Assembly (NCBI GenBank): GCA_965277275.1 | Contig: CBDICG010000002.1 | Span: forward strand, 3,224,001-3,288,000 | Source: HLUCCA09 sp965277275 | Lineage (GTDB): Bacteria; Pseudomonadota; Alphaproteobacteria; Rhodobacterales; Rhodobacteraceae | Length of the DNA stretch: 64,000 nucleotides | Reading direction: 5' to 3' | Shown: one piece after another, positions 37,801-46,147 of the stretch | Layout of the letters: each line of letters starts with the position of its first letter | Position numbering within the stretch: the stretch's first letter is position 1 | Notes under the pieces: generated by a model | Seen by the model: only the letters and a program-made list of their open reading frames with translations | What the model was told of the DNA's origin: nothing | The model's database searches: none | Translations under genes and position numbers: made by a program

Positions 37801-38478
37801 TGCTTCGATCTGCCCGGCAAGCCGCCTAGCCTCGCGGTCAAGGTCTGCATGGTTCGGCGCGGTGGCCGCTCGGGCGATCTGGGCCACGAGGGTGTCGAGT
37901 TTGGCCCGGGCGATCCGTTCGGACTGTCCCAGAAGCACGATGTCGCCCGATACCTTGCGGGCCTCGGCCTCCGCTTGATCGCGCAGGGTTTCCAGAACGG
38001 TGAAATGGGCATCCGTGCCATCCATGTCCGCCGTCGTCGGGGGGGTGCCGGCAAGCGCGGTGGTGATGTCGGTGATTTTGCCGGTCATCAGGCGCCGGTT
38101 CATGTCGCTGGCGCGATCCGGGATCGCAATCCCACCGAGCCTTTGCAGCAGCTCTTCCTTTCTCTCCGTCCGGCCGATGACCTCTGCGGCATCGGTCAGC
38201 GCCTGGCGCGCCGTCGTGAATGCCTGCTCAAAGTCGCCCGCGTTCTTCAGGTCCATCGCGGTTTGCAGGGAGGCGGCCACGCGGGTGGCATCTGGCCCGG
38301 CGGGATCCAGCTTGGCGAGGTATTCCCGCGCTGCCGCTTCGACGCGTACCAACTTCTTGAAGTTCTTCGTTTTCTCCTTGTCGCTCTTTGGCGTGAAGAG
38401 AAATCCACCTTTGAGGTATTTGCTCAAGAAGGCTTTCTGCGTCTCCGTCAGAATGACCTGATTTGTTCCGTCCGGCAT
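34894..38478 (-). CDS. giant protein with cysteine-peptidase-like motifs, unknown family
   Basis: A 1194-residue protein with no signal peptide. Residues ~150-510 are long helical, Ala/Asp/Gln-rich and coiled-coil-like (RTDRQNALDAKQQLLAGMPQ). The C-terminal half has features of a papain-like peptidase: YQGPVGSCFTTG (Gln710, Cys716), GHSSHGGFVLIRKYD (His842, His845) and VLADTNWGDPTAHVYFALAP (Asn1143-Trp1144, His1150), followed by DPLTGEPRLFKKLD. The order Q-C-H-N matches papains, though the spacing to Asn is long. Alternatives are a transglutaminase-like or catalytically dead fold. It precedes its small partner in a two-gene operon. The architecture suggests an effector or toxin. Confidence 0.5.
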   Translation of the reverse strand: MPDGTNQVILTETQKAFLSKYLKGGFLFTPKSDKEKTKNFKKLVRVEAAAREYLAKLDPAGPDATRVAASLQTAMDLKNAGDFEQAFTTARQALTDAAEVIGRTERKEELLQRLGGIAIPDRASDMNRRLMTGKITDITTALAGTPPTTADMDGTDAHFTVLETLRDQAEAEARKVSGDIVLLGQSERIARAKLDTLVAQIARAATAPNHADLDREARRLAGQIEAMREAVMSGDAGLVALEVGDLDSAFDDLDALAADTATALKSDMPDIDGMANRTPSQIETLKDLAVLDPALKDAAAAALDGFDATLQGQQADQAAIVAAAQAIIDAEEEVKQKRTDRQNALDAKQQLLAGMPQVRQQRTDAIKRTTQRLQSEAVAANNHYLTNKAILEDEGHEDYEAAWDYYERNFLDPHDATKAQLAQEKKTLLEDEANQLRAADARITQARTALTAAKGDLVDKRNEHKVLDGKKRLLEAITYGPLAPHRKTDLTSAQKIALIQLYAENPRLADQAATTAATAEHPESVVTVARSVIGRVDTNFGARRGLLVEEDVAANYATSLVQMSAILTPDEASGLDAYLDAERHLEAKPALIPTGSLEETGKKRADFMSEALVGADGRLKFDQAKEAMQDVTFHPNAALVPSFAQVEHMRDTLEFFDSSNDAQDLIYNMPLPQAANADVLAREVGKPREALDQSDARHAVVSAMMTPIYQGPVGSCFTTGPLRKLRADKPLDVMRGYTKLATEGVFEPYEGDPLPAVQNVPANENRLVRSFEYTAAAATSRLAEGVTHTRVGKMTDRAGLVVGKVLGMKLSPEEQEEMNEAVNDAFEIQYDPQRAIEGNDGHSSHGGFVLIRKYDKRPVKTPEDFIAGVIRPMADKKGKLSKSDVKQLRRLAKNPKFLNAMNVQGKSPWSLASGGFSSEAAQVLEGRTVVPTKATDRTDAATLDREARAKDLVTNFASIVGVTTDKTIPITTSGEYNHALNLLPNHPSMDPFASPDPDKVAEAVEEKMLAPGRQVATAQMPLERVVFLFDREMQALVTNTEGPERDALKAAWAANAPTQPMTPREFADHLELATDAWADLKAQAGVDRWTARKTAAGTPPDAAAQAAEKAGRRTVIKAEMECALSSRLIADFDLPEIVLADTNWGDPTAHVYFALAPDPLTGEPRLFKKLDPPGLLTWLEDDESWLAAKWNANL

Positions 38479-39235
38479 AACGTCTCTCCGATCCTCGTTG
38501 GGCGCGGGGTGGCGTCGGTCGCCAACTCCCGCGAATGGCTCTCCAAGGGCGCTTGCCTTGGCGCGATCGAGGGTGGGTCGTGGTGGCGCGCAACTCGGTT
38601 CAAAGAAAATCCGGAAGCCTTCCCGCGTTCTTCAGGACCACCGAACCTGCCGATTGCGGGGAGCAGGGGCGCGACAACCGCAAGTGCTTGCAGGGTGCCG
38701 GGCACCCCTGCGAAGCTCGCTCATACCACCGCGGTGACAGTCCGATCCGCTCAATGCCACGAACCTGGCCGCATCTTGAGTAGCCCCTGTGAATATGGAG
38801 AACGGCATGCGAGCCTTGCCCGTCAGAAAAGCGAGAGCTTCTGACTGCAGAGGGAAGGGGTACAAGATCCACACAGGGTCAACCGCCCATCCACCGGTAG
38901 AGGGACGCGTGCCTTGTACGATTGCGAAGCTGAGCTCACCGCCTCAGAGATGCCGGTGCCTCCGAAGGATGAAGGAGACGAGGTATCCATCCGCGATGTG
39001 CCGAGGGTGCGCCTCGCCTGCTTCCCGCACGCTACGGCAAGACAGCGCCCCGGCTTTCCGTCGCAAGGATGGTATCTGTTAGCTGAGTGCCACCTGAGGG
39101 GGAGCACCTGCAAATTCGTCCCATAGCGACAGCGCGACAACCCTGCAAAAAGATGTTGTGAACCATTCTCGGCGCTGCACCGACCAAGGTCTATGAAGCA
39201 CGACAGAACGCTGCAAGACCCTTAGGATACCTGAC
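38479..39235. other. 750-bp divergent intergenic region
   Basis: Between the giant gene (minus) and cytochrome b561 (plus). A GC-rich hairpin, CAGGGTGCC (38691-38699) with GGCACCCCTG (38701-38710), is the only structure I see. No coding frame with family features is present. Confidence 0.3.
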
Positions 39236-39787
39236 ATGACCATGAAAAACTCCGCCGCGGGCTATGGCGCGCTGACCAAATTCTTCCACTGGGCCATCGT
39301 GGTCCTGTTTACGCTGCAATTCTTCGGCGGCCACATCATGACGGCCATCGGGTTCAACTCCAGCTTCGCGGGGATCGACACCGACACCTACTACAACTGG
39401 CACAAGTCTCTGGGGCTTGTTGCGCTCGTGGTGGCCGTGGCGCGCCTGATCAACCGCCAGCTCGGCGAACTGCCACCGTGGGCTCCGACGCTGTCTACAG
39501 GGGAACGCCGCTTCGTCCACCGGGCCGAACAGATGCTCTATCTGGCGATGTTCCTGATGCCGGTGTCCGGCTGGTTCTACGTGATGTGGGGCCACTACGG
39601 CGTGAACCTCTTCGGACTGTGGGAAATGCCGCGACCGCTGAGCAAGGACAATACGCTGCGCGACGTGGCCAAATGGATCCATGTCGGTGCGAGCTGGCTT
39701 CTGCTTCTGGCTCTGATTGGCCATATCGGCCTCGTGCTGCGCCACCAACTGGTGAAGCGGGATGGGCTCTTGAAGCGCATGCTCTAG
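39236..39787 (+). CDS. cytochrome b561
   Basis: A 183-residue four-helix membrane cytochrome. KFFHWAIVVLFTLQFFGGHI, YYNWHKSLGLVALVVAVARL, GWFYVMWGHYGVNLFGLWEM and AKWIHVGASWLLLLALIGHI place the heme-ligand His residues (FFHW, NWHK, WIHV, GHIG). It moves electrons between quinone and periplasmic acceptors. ATG 39236 has AGGA eight bases upstream; ATG 39242 is also possible. Functional counterpart of the broken gene at 33507. Confidence 0.9.
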   Translation: MTMKNSAAGYGALTKFFHWAIVVLFTLQFFGGHIMTAIGFNSSFAGIDTDTYYNWHKSLGLVALVVAVARLINRQLGELPPWAPTLSTGERRFVHRAEQMLYLAMFLMPVSGWFYVMWGHYGVNLFGLWEMPRPLSKDNTLRDVAKWIHVGASWLLLLALIGHIGLVLRHQLVKRDGLLKRML

Positions 39788-40226
39788 GGCCCGGAGTCCG
39801 TGAGCGCTCTTGGTGCGGGGGACATCGCTACGCAGACGCGCTGCAAAGCGCGCTGGAGTGCGGGGCCTTCTTTGTCTTGGCGCCATAGGAGCACGAGGGA
39901 GGGAGCGGCGCGGTGCGCTGTCTCTGCCAAGTCTGAGCTGGCAAGGGTCCATGGCGCTTTCACAGGCCATCCAGAGTCCAACAATCGCTGGGTCAGTGCG
40001 CCGTTGCCCGGATCCATTGCAACGTCTTCACACCTCTTCGAACAGCTCCGGGACACGCCCTTTCGTGGCTGTTCGCAACGCAAAGCAAAGGCTCTGCAGT
40101 GCAGTCACTTGGTCAGTCGTGGGATGCGGCAGTTAGGCCAGACGGATAGGCCCGTGCCCTGATCGGTCACAACTGGACCATGATGCCGTACGGTCCGACG
40201 TTTGCGCGCAGCGGCAGCATTTCGGT
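39788..40226. other. 440-bp gap between convergent genes
   Basis: Between the ends of cytochrome b561 and the CadC-like regulator. No gene and no clear terminator with a T-run were found. Confidence 0.3.
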
Positions 40227-41804
40227 TCAGTCGACCTTCGGTCTGGGCATATCCGCCATTTCGGGCGGCAAGCTCACGACAAGCCCTGCCTTCTTCCACC
40301 CGTCGAATGCCTTTCGCACAAGTGGCCCTGTGAAGTAGTTGAAGACCATTTCCTTTGGTATGTCCGCCTCGAAATTCGGGAGAATGCGAAGAAGCGCTTC
40401 CCGTGCCTTTTCGGCAGCCTCGAAGTTGCCCAGCTCGGCCTGAAACCAGACCTGATGGGCATGGTACCAGGGGAAGCCGGGCATCGGTACTTTCTCGATC
40501 TCGAGAAGTGCCGCTTGCCAGAAATCGCCCAGGGCGTAGCGCCATGCATGGGCATAGTGATACCAGCCGGGGTGAATGGGGCTGAGTGCGATGGCCTGCT
40601 CGAGAAGCGGGATTGCCCGGTCAAACTCCCCGAGAAACGCGTGGCAATGGCCGATCTCCGCAAGGATGTCGGCGTGACCCGGATTGAGCTCAAGGGCCGT
40701 CCGCGAGGTTGCCCGAAACCCTGACAGATCGCCCGTGTGAAACTGGCAGAGCGCCATTGCCATTCTGGCGAATCCGCTCTGCGCGTCGCTCGCGACGCCC
40801 CTTTGGGCGGCGTCGAGGCCAAGGCGCGGGGCATTGACGCCGGGCCGCTCGTTGAGGTGATAGCGCTTCTCTTCCAGCAGAATGAGGGCATAGGCCGCCC
40901 AACCGTCCGACGCATTGGGATCGGCTTCCAGCAACGTCGGCAAGCGTTCCCGCAGATCGAGGTGCAGCTTGGGGTCGTAGGTTTTGTAGAACTCATAAAA
41001 CTGAGCAACGGCGGCGTAGACATCCCACGTCTGTGCCTGCCCGCCGATGGCTCTCCGCCGCAGTCGCGTGCCGATGTCGCCATGTTGCGAGGCCACGCGA
41101 CCGGCCGTCAGGAGCCCGATCTCATTCTGGATGTCGAAGATGTCGCTTGGGTCTCCCGTCCGGTCGAACTGCTCCATCAAGACGATCTCTCCGGTCGAGA
41201 TGTCGCTGACCTGAACGGTGACGCGCAGCCGTGTCGGGGAGCGGCGCAAGCTGCCTTCCACCACGAAATCCACACCATGGGCCTTTGCAATCCCGGCCTG
41301 GTCCATCCCGTGTGCCTGAATGTGAAGGGCGGTCAGGTGCGACAGGACCCGCAGGTTGCGAAACCGGGTGAGGCTCGAGGTGACATCTTCGCTAAAGCCA
41401 TCCGCGATCTCTTTGTCTTCCTGGGCGACGCTGAGGCTTCGGAATGGCAGGACGAGAAGGATCGGCGTACGCGTTTCGGTCTGTGGCGCGGGTGTGCCGC
41501 GCTCTATCGGCACCGCCAGCCGGAACCCGACGCCATGCACGGTTTCGATAATGCGCTGGTCTGTTCCCGTATCGCCGACGGACCGGCGCACTTCCTTGAT
41601 CGCGGTCGACAGGGTGGCGTCAGTGACGATCCTGCCGCCCCAGACTTGCGCGATCAGATCATCCTTGGTGACAACCTCGCCATTGGCTTCGACCAAGGCC
41701 CGCAAGATACCCGCGGTTTGCCGCGTCAAGCGCCGCACGTCCGATCCGTGCTCGGCGGTCATCCTGTCGAAATCGACCTTGGCGTCTGAGATCGCGAACT
41801 GCAT
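40227..41804 (-). CDS. CadC-like winged-helix regulator with TPR domain
   Basis: A 525-residue protein. An OmpR-type winged helix occupies residues ~1-100 (RRLTRQTAGILRALVEANGE, TLSTAIKEVRRSVGD, IIETVHGVGFRLAV). An adenylate-cyclase-like TolB-N region follows (DGFSEDVTSSLTRFRNLRVL, VDFVVEGSLRRSPTRLRVTV). TPR repeats fill residues ~290-480 (ALELNPGHADILAEIGHCHA). No membrane helix is seen. Similar regulators sit beside genes they control; here the homocysteine methyltransferase is divergent, 127 bp away. ATG 41804 (MQFAISD) is preferred to 41849. Confidence 0.85.
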   Translation of the reverse strand: MQFAISDAKVDFDRMTAEHGSDVRRLTRQTAGILRALVEANGEVVTKDDLIAQVWGGRIVTDATLSTAIKEVRRSVGDTGTDQRIIETVHGVGFRLAVPIERGTPAPQTETRTPILLVLPFRSLSVAQEDKEIADGFSEDVTSSLTRFRNLRVLSHLTALHIQAHGMDQAGIAKAHGVDFVVEGSLRRSPTRLRVTVQVSDISTGEIVLMEQFDRTGDPSDIFDIQNEIGLLTAGRVASQHGDIGTRLRRRAIGGQAQTWDVYAAVAQFYEFYKTYDPKLHLDLRERLPTLLEADPNASDGWAAYALILLEEKRYHLNERPGVNAPRLGLDAAQRGVASDAQSGFARMAMALCQFHTGDLSGFRATSRTALELNPGHADILAEIGHCHAFLGEFDRAIPLLEQAIALSPIHPGWYHYAHAWRYALGDFWQAALLEIEKVPMPGFPWYHAHQVWFQAELGNFEAAEKAREALLRILPNFEADIPKEMVFNYFTGPLVRKAFDGWKKAGLVVSLPPEMADMPRPKVD

Positions 41805-41931
41805 CGAGGCAAGAGTACCCAATCCGGCAATTCCGGGAAAGCTCGGCAAAATCTCAGAGTCTTCTCAGGTCAGCCTCAAGCAGTGCGAGTGCGGTGTCTC
41901 TAGGTCCCTGTCCATCAAGAAAGGACAGACC

Positions 41932-42864
41932 ATGAAATACCGAAGAGCGCTGCCGCAACTGGCAGGAAAGCAGATGATCACCGACGGGGGGCTGGAGACC
42001 ACCCTGATCTTTCACGAAGGGATCGAGCTTCCTCTCTTCGCCGCCTTCAAGGCGCTGGAGGCCGGTGCGGGGATCGCGGCGATGGATGCCTACACGGAAC
42101 GTTTCGCCAAGATCGCTGTCGCTGCCCAGCGGGGTTTCATCATGGACACGCCAACCTGGCGGGCCAGCGCACGATGGGCGGCTGAGCTGGGCATGTCGCG
42201 GGACACCCTGTGCGCTGTTCATCGGGAAGCCCTGTGCAAACTGGCACGGGTACGGGACTGCTTCGAAACGGCTCGGAGCCCCTTTGTCATGAATGGGGTG
42301 ATCGGCCCTCAGGATGACGGCTATGCACCGACGCGGACAATGACCGCCGCGACAGCAGAGGCCTACCACGCCGAACAGGTCCGGTGGTTCGACGTGTTTG
42401 GGGCTGACATGGTGTCCGCGATCACGATGACCTACGCCGACGAGGCGATCGGCATCGCGCGCGCCGCCAAGGCCGTGGGCATCCCTGTCGCTATTGCCTT
42501 CACCGTCGAGACCGACGGACGGCTACCGTCCGGCGAGGCGCTGGGGGAGGCGATCCGGGCGGCCGATGGAGCGACCGACAGCTACCCGGCCTACTACATG
42601 ATCAACTGCGCGCACCCCGATCACTTCGCACATGTGCTGCGGGGCGAGTGGACGCGTCGGATCATGGGGCTCCGGGCGAATGCATCGCGCATGAGCCATG
42701 CAGAGCTCGACGCTGCGGAAACCCTAGATGACGGCGATCCGGACGAGCTTGGACGGCTTTACGCCGAGATTGCGCTCCGCCTGCCGCACCTGACCGTCAT
42801 GGGGGGGTGCTGCGGAACCGATCACCGCCACGTCGCCGCGATCTGCCGTGCAACCGCCCCGTGA
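41932..42864 (+). CDS. homocysteine S-methyltransferase family protein
   Basis: A 310-residue zinc methyltransferase. ITDGGLETTLIFHEGIELPL at the N-terminus, MDTPTWRAS, MINCAHPDHF (first Zn Cys) and MGGCCGTDHRH near residue 290 (second and third Zn Cys). It transfers a methyl group, usually from S-methylmethionine or a related sulfonium/betaine donor, to homocysteine. ATG 41932 follows AAGGACAG. The divergent CadC-like regulator probably controls it. Confidence 0.9.
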   Translation: MKYRRALPQLAGKQMITDGGLETTLIFHEGIELPLFAAFKALEAGAGIAAMDAYTERFAKIAVAAQRGFIMDTPTWRASARWAAELGMSRDTLCAVHREALCKLARVRDCFETARSPFVMNGVIGPQDDGYAPTRTMTAATAEAYHAEQVRWFDVFGADMVSAITMTYADEAIGIARAAKAVGIPVAIAFTVETDGRLPSGEALGEAIRAADGATDSYPAYYMINCAHPDHFAHVLRGEWTRRIMGLRANASRMSHAELDAAETLDDGDPDELGRLYAEIALRLPHLTVMGGCCGTDHRHVAAICRATAP

Positions 42865-42981
42865 CGGCTTCGAGATGACGGGCGCTACGGCGCCTTCGCA
42901 CCAACAGCCGCGCATGGGCTCCTTCCATGCGGACTGTCAGCTCAACTGTAGCGAAACCTGAATTTCTGAAAGGAAGAACAA

Positions 42982-43599
42982 ATGCTCAAGTCAACGCTCT
43001 CTGCTTTGGCCCTTCTAAGCTCAACCGGCCTCGCAATGGCTGGCGGCGCGCCATTGTCGTTCGATGTCGCGGAAGACGTCACGCGGTTCGTCTTCGCACA
43101 AGCCCCCGTTTTCGAAGACGGTATGCCCGCCTACGGGAACGCCTTCATTACGCAAGGCTACATCTACCAGGACGGCACGCTCGACGGCGGCGCAGAGGGG
43201 ACGCACGCCGATGGCAGCCCGGCCTTTCCCGACAAGGTGATCGGTCGCTGGACCTGCGATGGCTTCTTTGTCGGCGATGGCGCGAGGACGACGGCCGGTG
43301 CCATGGTGATCACGCGCCAGGTGTTCGAGTTCGACAGTGGCGACATCCTTATCAACCAGGGCGCCGAGTTGGCCGAGATCGACATTGCGGCCCCACGCGT
43401 GATCACCGGCGGTACGGGCGCGTACGCCAACCTCGGCCCCGAGATGCGCCAAACGCTGCTCGGCATGACGGATGGTTTTGGCGTGCGTCTCTCCATCGAG
43501 ATCCTGGACGCTGAGCATTCGGACCCCGACCATGCTAAGACAGGCGATCACAAGGAATGGGATTCCGGCGTTCCGGTCGGCCCGCTGGACCGGGGATGA
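42982..43599 (+). CDS. secreted barrel-like protein of unknown function
   Basis: A 205-residue exported protein (signal LSALALLSSTGLAMA). The mature part has paired Gly-rich beta segments (GRWTCDGFFVGDGARTTAGA, TRQVFEFDSGDILINQGAEL, APRVITGGTGAYANLGPEMR). This resembles the allene-oxide-cyclase/dirigent-like barrel (GG-TGxYxx-G). Function unknown. A ribosome site (AAAGGAAG) precedes the start. The downstream GNAT gene follows after a strong hairpin. Confidence 0.65.
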   Translation: MLKSTLSALALLSSTGLAMAGGAPLSFDVAEDVTRFVFAQAPVFEDGMPAYGNAFITQGYIYQDGTLDGGAEGTHADGSPAFPDKVIGRWTCDGFFVGDGARTTAGAMVITRQVFEFDSGDILINQGAELAEIDIAAPRVITGGTGAYANLGPEMRQTLLGMTDGFGVRLSIEILDAEHSDPDHAKTGDHKEWDSGVPVGPLDRG

Positions 43600-43617
43600 A
43601 CCGCCCGAGCCAGAAGA

Positions 43618-43645
43618 TGCCTGGGCCCGTCAGTGGGCCTAGGCA
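43618..43645 (+). terminator. strong hairpin between secreted protein and GNAT
   Basis: TGCCTGGGCCC (43618-43628), loop GTCAGT and GGGCCTAGGCA (43635-43645) form an 11-bp stem with one G-U pair. No T-run follows. It ends 25 bp before the proposed TTG start at 43671. It may attenuate or stabilise the mRNA rather than terminate it. Confidence 0.45.
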
Positions 43646-43670
43646 CTTCTCGACACCGAGGGAGGCGAGA

Positions 43671-44267
43671 TTGGGAAATTCAGAACGCAGTTCAATCGCC
43701 CCGGCATCCATCGATGATGCCGAGGCGCTTGCCAAGCTGATCGACACCGCGGGGGAGGGAATACCCTCTTGGCTTTGGAGCCAGTCCGCGACGGCAAACC
43801 AATCGCCGCTGGAGGTCGGGATGGAACGCGCCCGGCGCGAAGCTGGCGGCTTCTCTTACAGACATGCTGTTGTGTCGCGGATCGGCACTGACGTTGCCGG
43901 TATGCTGCTGGGGTATCCGATCGAGCAGGCACCTGATGACGACCCCGCAGAGCTACCGGCCCCGATTGCTCCGTTTGTCGCTCTGGAAAGACACTCTGTC
44001 GGGACCTGGTACATCAACGCGCTCGCCGTGTTCCCCGAGTATCGCGGGCATGGCATCGGCACTCGGCTCATGGGGCAGGCGAAACTCCGGGCCCAGCAAG
44101 CCGGTCTGCGGCGCTTGAGCATCCAGGTCTATGCCCAGAACCATGGCGCGGTGCGTCTCTATGAGCGCCTCGGGTATGGCGTGATCGCGAAAGAGCCTGT
44201 TCGGGAGCATCCCAGCCAGCCCTACTATACCGGAGATGTCCTTCTTCTCGAAAAACACCTCGCCTGA
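43671..44267 (+). CDS. GNAT-family N-acetyltransferase
   Basis: A 198-residue acetyltransferase. TWYINALAVFPEYRGHGIGT (acetyl-CoA loop R-G-H-G-I-G), LMGQAKLRAQQAGLRRLSIQ and NHGAVRLYERLGYGVIAKEP. The start is taken as TTG 43671 because GGGAGGCGAGA lies directly upstream and homology begins here. An ATG at 43596 overlapping the previous stop would place the hairpin inside the coding sequence. Substrate unknown. Confidence 0.8.
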   Translation: MGNSERSSIAPASIDDAEALAKLIDTAGEGIPSWLWSQSATANQSPLEVGMERARREAGGFSYRHAVVSRIGTDVAGMLLGYPIEQAPDDDPAELPAPIAPFVALERHSVGTWYINALAVFPEYRGHGIGTRLMGQAKLRAQQAGLRRLSIQVYAQNHGAVRLYERLGYGVIAKEPVREHPSQPYYTGDVLLLEKHLA

Positions 44268-45025
44268 TCCCTGTCCTGACCCTCAGCATACGCCGCATGG
44301 AGCCGTTGCGACATGTGCTGGCACGGCTGTGTTGTGTTGCGAGCGGGAGGGGAGGCGCGCGGGTTTGAGGGGTGGAGACGCCGGGCAAAGTTGCCGTCCG
44401 AGCATGCTGTACAGCTCTCTCGAAGCGACGAGATCTGGCAGGCTGATGTGCGTCTGCGATGGCAAGACAGTCGGGCAGGGGGGCTCTCGCCTCAGTCACC
44501 CGACCCGGATGCGATTGTCTGATGCGGGATGATGACGCCCTAGCCCACAGGAGTTGGACGGCTATCCACATCCGGACTGTTGGCTGTTGCTTGTGGCGCA
44601 TCGATCCGGCTGCCTTAGAGCGCGATCCCGCATTGGGCAGATCGTTCGTGGTGCTCCTTCCTTCTCCGGTGCCCGTTTCCCGATCACAGGAAGAGCCACT
44701 GAACGTCCACCCGACCAGACCTGTCCGGCTCATGCGTCCACTTCGCGGCTGAAAATCGGGCAAATGGTCAGATCTTGGCGAAAAGACCAACAGAGTCTCG
44801 CTTTCCGGCGCCGAAAATCCACGCATTCAGAGACACGCGTCAAAGCCCGAAGCTAGCAATTCGTCGCGCGATGAATTGTCCCATGATCCGTGGAATCGTT
44901 GCATGCGTCCGGCCGCTTTGAGTGACGGGCAAGGGCCTTTTCCAGTGTGGGACAACGTCGTGTGCCGGTGTGGAGCGCTGACCATCCGCACCGTGCGTCG
45001 GACCACCAGAGAAAGGAAAGACGGA
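44268..45025. other. 760-bp upstream region of the BMP operon
   Basis: No gene is visible. It contains the palindrome at 44857-44878. The last 60 bp include AGAAAGGAAAG, the ribosome site of the BMP gene. It should hold the promoter for the importer-amidohydrolase operon. Confidence 0.35.
44857..44878. promoter_or_regulatory. 22-bp near-perfect palindrome upstream of BMP operon
   Basis: CAATTC (44857-44862), an inner TCGCGCGA palindrome flanked by single unpaired bases, and GAATTG (44873-44878). It lies ~150 bp before the first gene. A TetR-type protein is encoded at the end of this operon (51380), making this a plausible operator. The link is inference. Confidence 0.4.
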
Positions 45026-46147
45026 ATGAAGAAGTCCATGATTACTCGCCGACAGGCACTGATCGGTGGTGCCAATGTCATCACCGCGGCCGCCTTCATG
45101 GCGGGGGGCGGGTTCAAGGCGCTGGCCTCCACCTCCGGCACCGTCGGGTTCATTTATGTCGGGCCGAGCGACGATTTCGGGTGGAATCAGGCCCATGCGG
45201 TGGCCGCGGCCACGATCTCTGGTGCCGAGGGGATCAACCTGATCGAGCAGGAGCGCGTGCCCGAGACGGAAGAGGTGATGCGGGTCATGGAAAGCATGAT
45301 CCAGCTTGACGGCGCCAAGGTCATCTTTCCCACGTCCTTCGGATATTGGCCATTCATTCAGGAACTTGCACCGAAATACCCCGATGTTCTCTTCGTGCAT
45401 GCCGGCGGCCTGTGGAAGGACGGCGACGAGGCCAATACCATTGGATACCGCGGCTTCATGGAGGAACCGCACTACCTCGCGGGGATCGCAGCCGGGCGTC
45501 TGACCAAGACCGGCAAGATCGGCTTCATCGGGGCCAAGCCGCTCTACTTTGTGTTCAACAACTGTAACGGCTTCACCCTGGGAGCGCGGAGTGTCAGGCC
45601 CGATACGACCTGCCAGGTGGTCATCACCGGCGAGTGGAGCGACCCCACGCGCGAGGCTGACACCGTGAACGCAATGGTTGACCAGGGCGTCGATGTCATC
45701 GTGGCCAATGTCGACAGCCCCAAGGTGGCCATGGAGACGGCCGAACGGCGCGGGATCATGTCGGTCGGGTATCACACGGATCAGTCGTCGCTTGCCCCCA
45801 ACGGCTTCCTCACGGGTGCCGAATGGAACTGGGGCAAGGCCGAGGAATTCGTGCAGGCGTGGCTAACGGGCGGGGAGTATCCCAATCTGCTGCGCGGTGG
45901 CTTCGCCGTCGACATGGTGCGCCTCAGCCCCTTCGGTGCCGCCGTGCCCGATGACGTGCGCGCCGAGATCGAGGTCGCCAAAGCCGGGTTCCTCGACGGA
46001 TCGCTGACGCTCTATGAAGGGCCGCTGATGGATAACAAGGGCAATCAGATCCTTGCCGCCGGCGAAGCTGCGGCGAACGAGGACGCGGCCTTCAAGCTCT
46101 CCGTCGATTGGCTGGTCGAGGGCGTGTCTGGAGAGACCGGCCTCTGA
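45026..46147 (+). CDS. BMP-family ABC transporter substrate-binding protein
   Basis: A 373-residue periplasmic protein with a Tat signal (ITRRQALIGGANVI). Purine-nucleoside-receptor (PnrA/BMP) fold: GTVGFIYVGPSDDFGWNQAH, IFPTSFGYWPFIQELAPKYP, EEPHYLAGIAAGRLTKTGKI, DVIVANVDSPKVAMETAERR. The ligand is probably a nucleoside or related heterocycle. First gene of a BMP-permease-permease-ATPase-amidohydrolase operon. ATG 45026 follows AAAGGAAAGACGGA. Confidence 0.9.
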   Translation: MKKSMITRRQALIGGANVITAAAFMAGGGFKALASTSGTVGFIYVGPSDDFGWNQAHAVAAATISGAEGINLIEQERVPETEEVMRVMESMIQLDGAKVIFPTSFGYWPFIQELAPKYPDVLFVHAGGLWKDGDEANTIGYRGFMEEPHYLAGIAAGRLTKTGKIGFIGAKPLYFVFNNCNGFTLGARSVRPDTTCQVVITGEWSDPTREADTVNAMVDQGVDVIVANVDSPKVAMETAERRGIMSVGYHTDQSSLAPNGFLTGAEWNWGKAEEFVQAWLTGGEYPNLLRGGFAVDMVRLSPFGAAVPDDVRAEIEVAKAGFLDGSLTLYEGPLMDNKGNQILAAGEAAANEDAAFKLSVDWLVEGVSGETGL

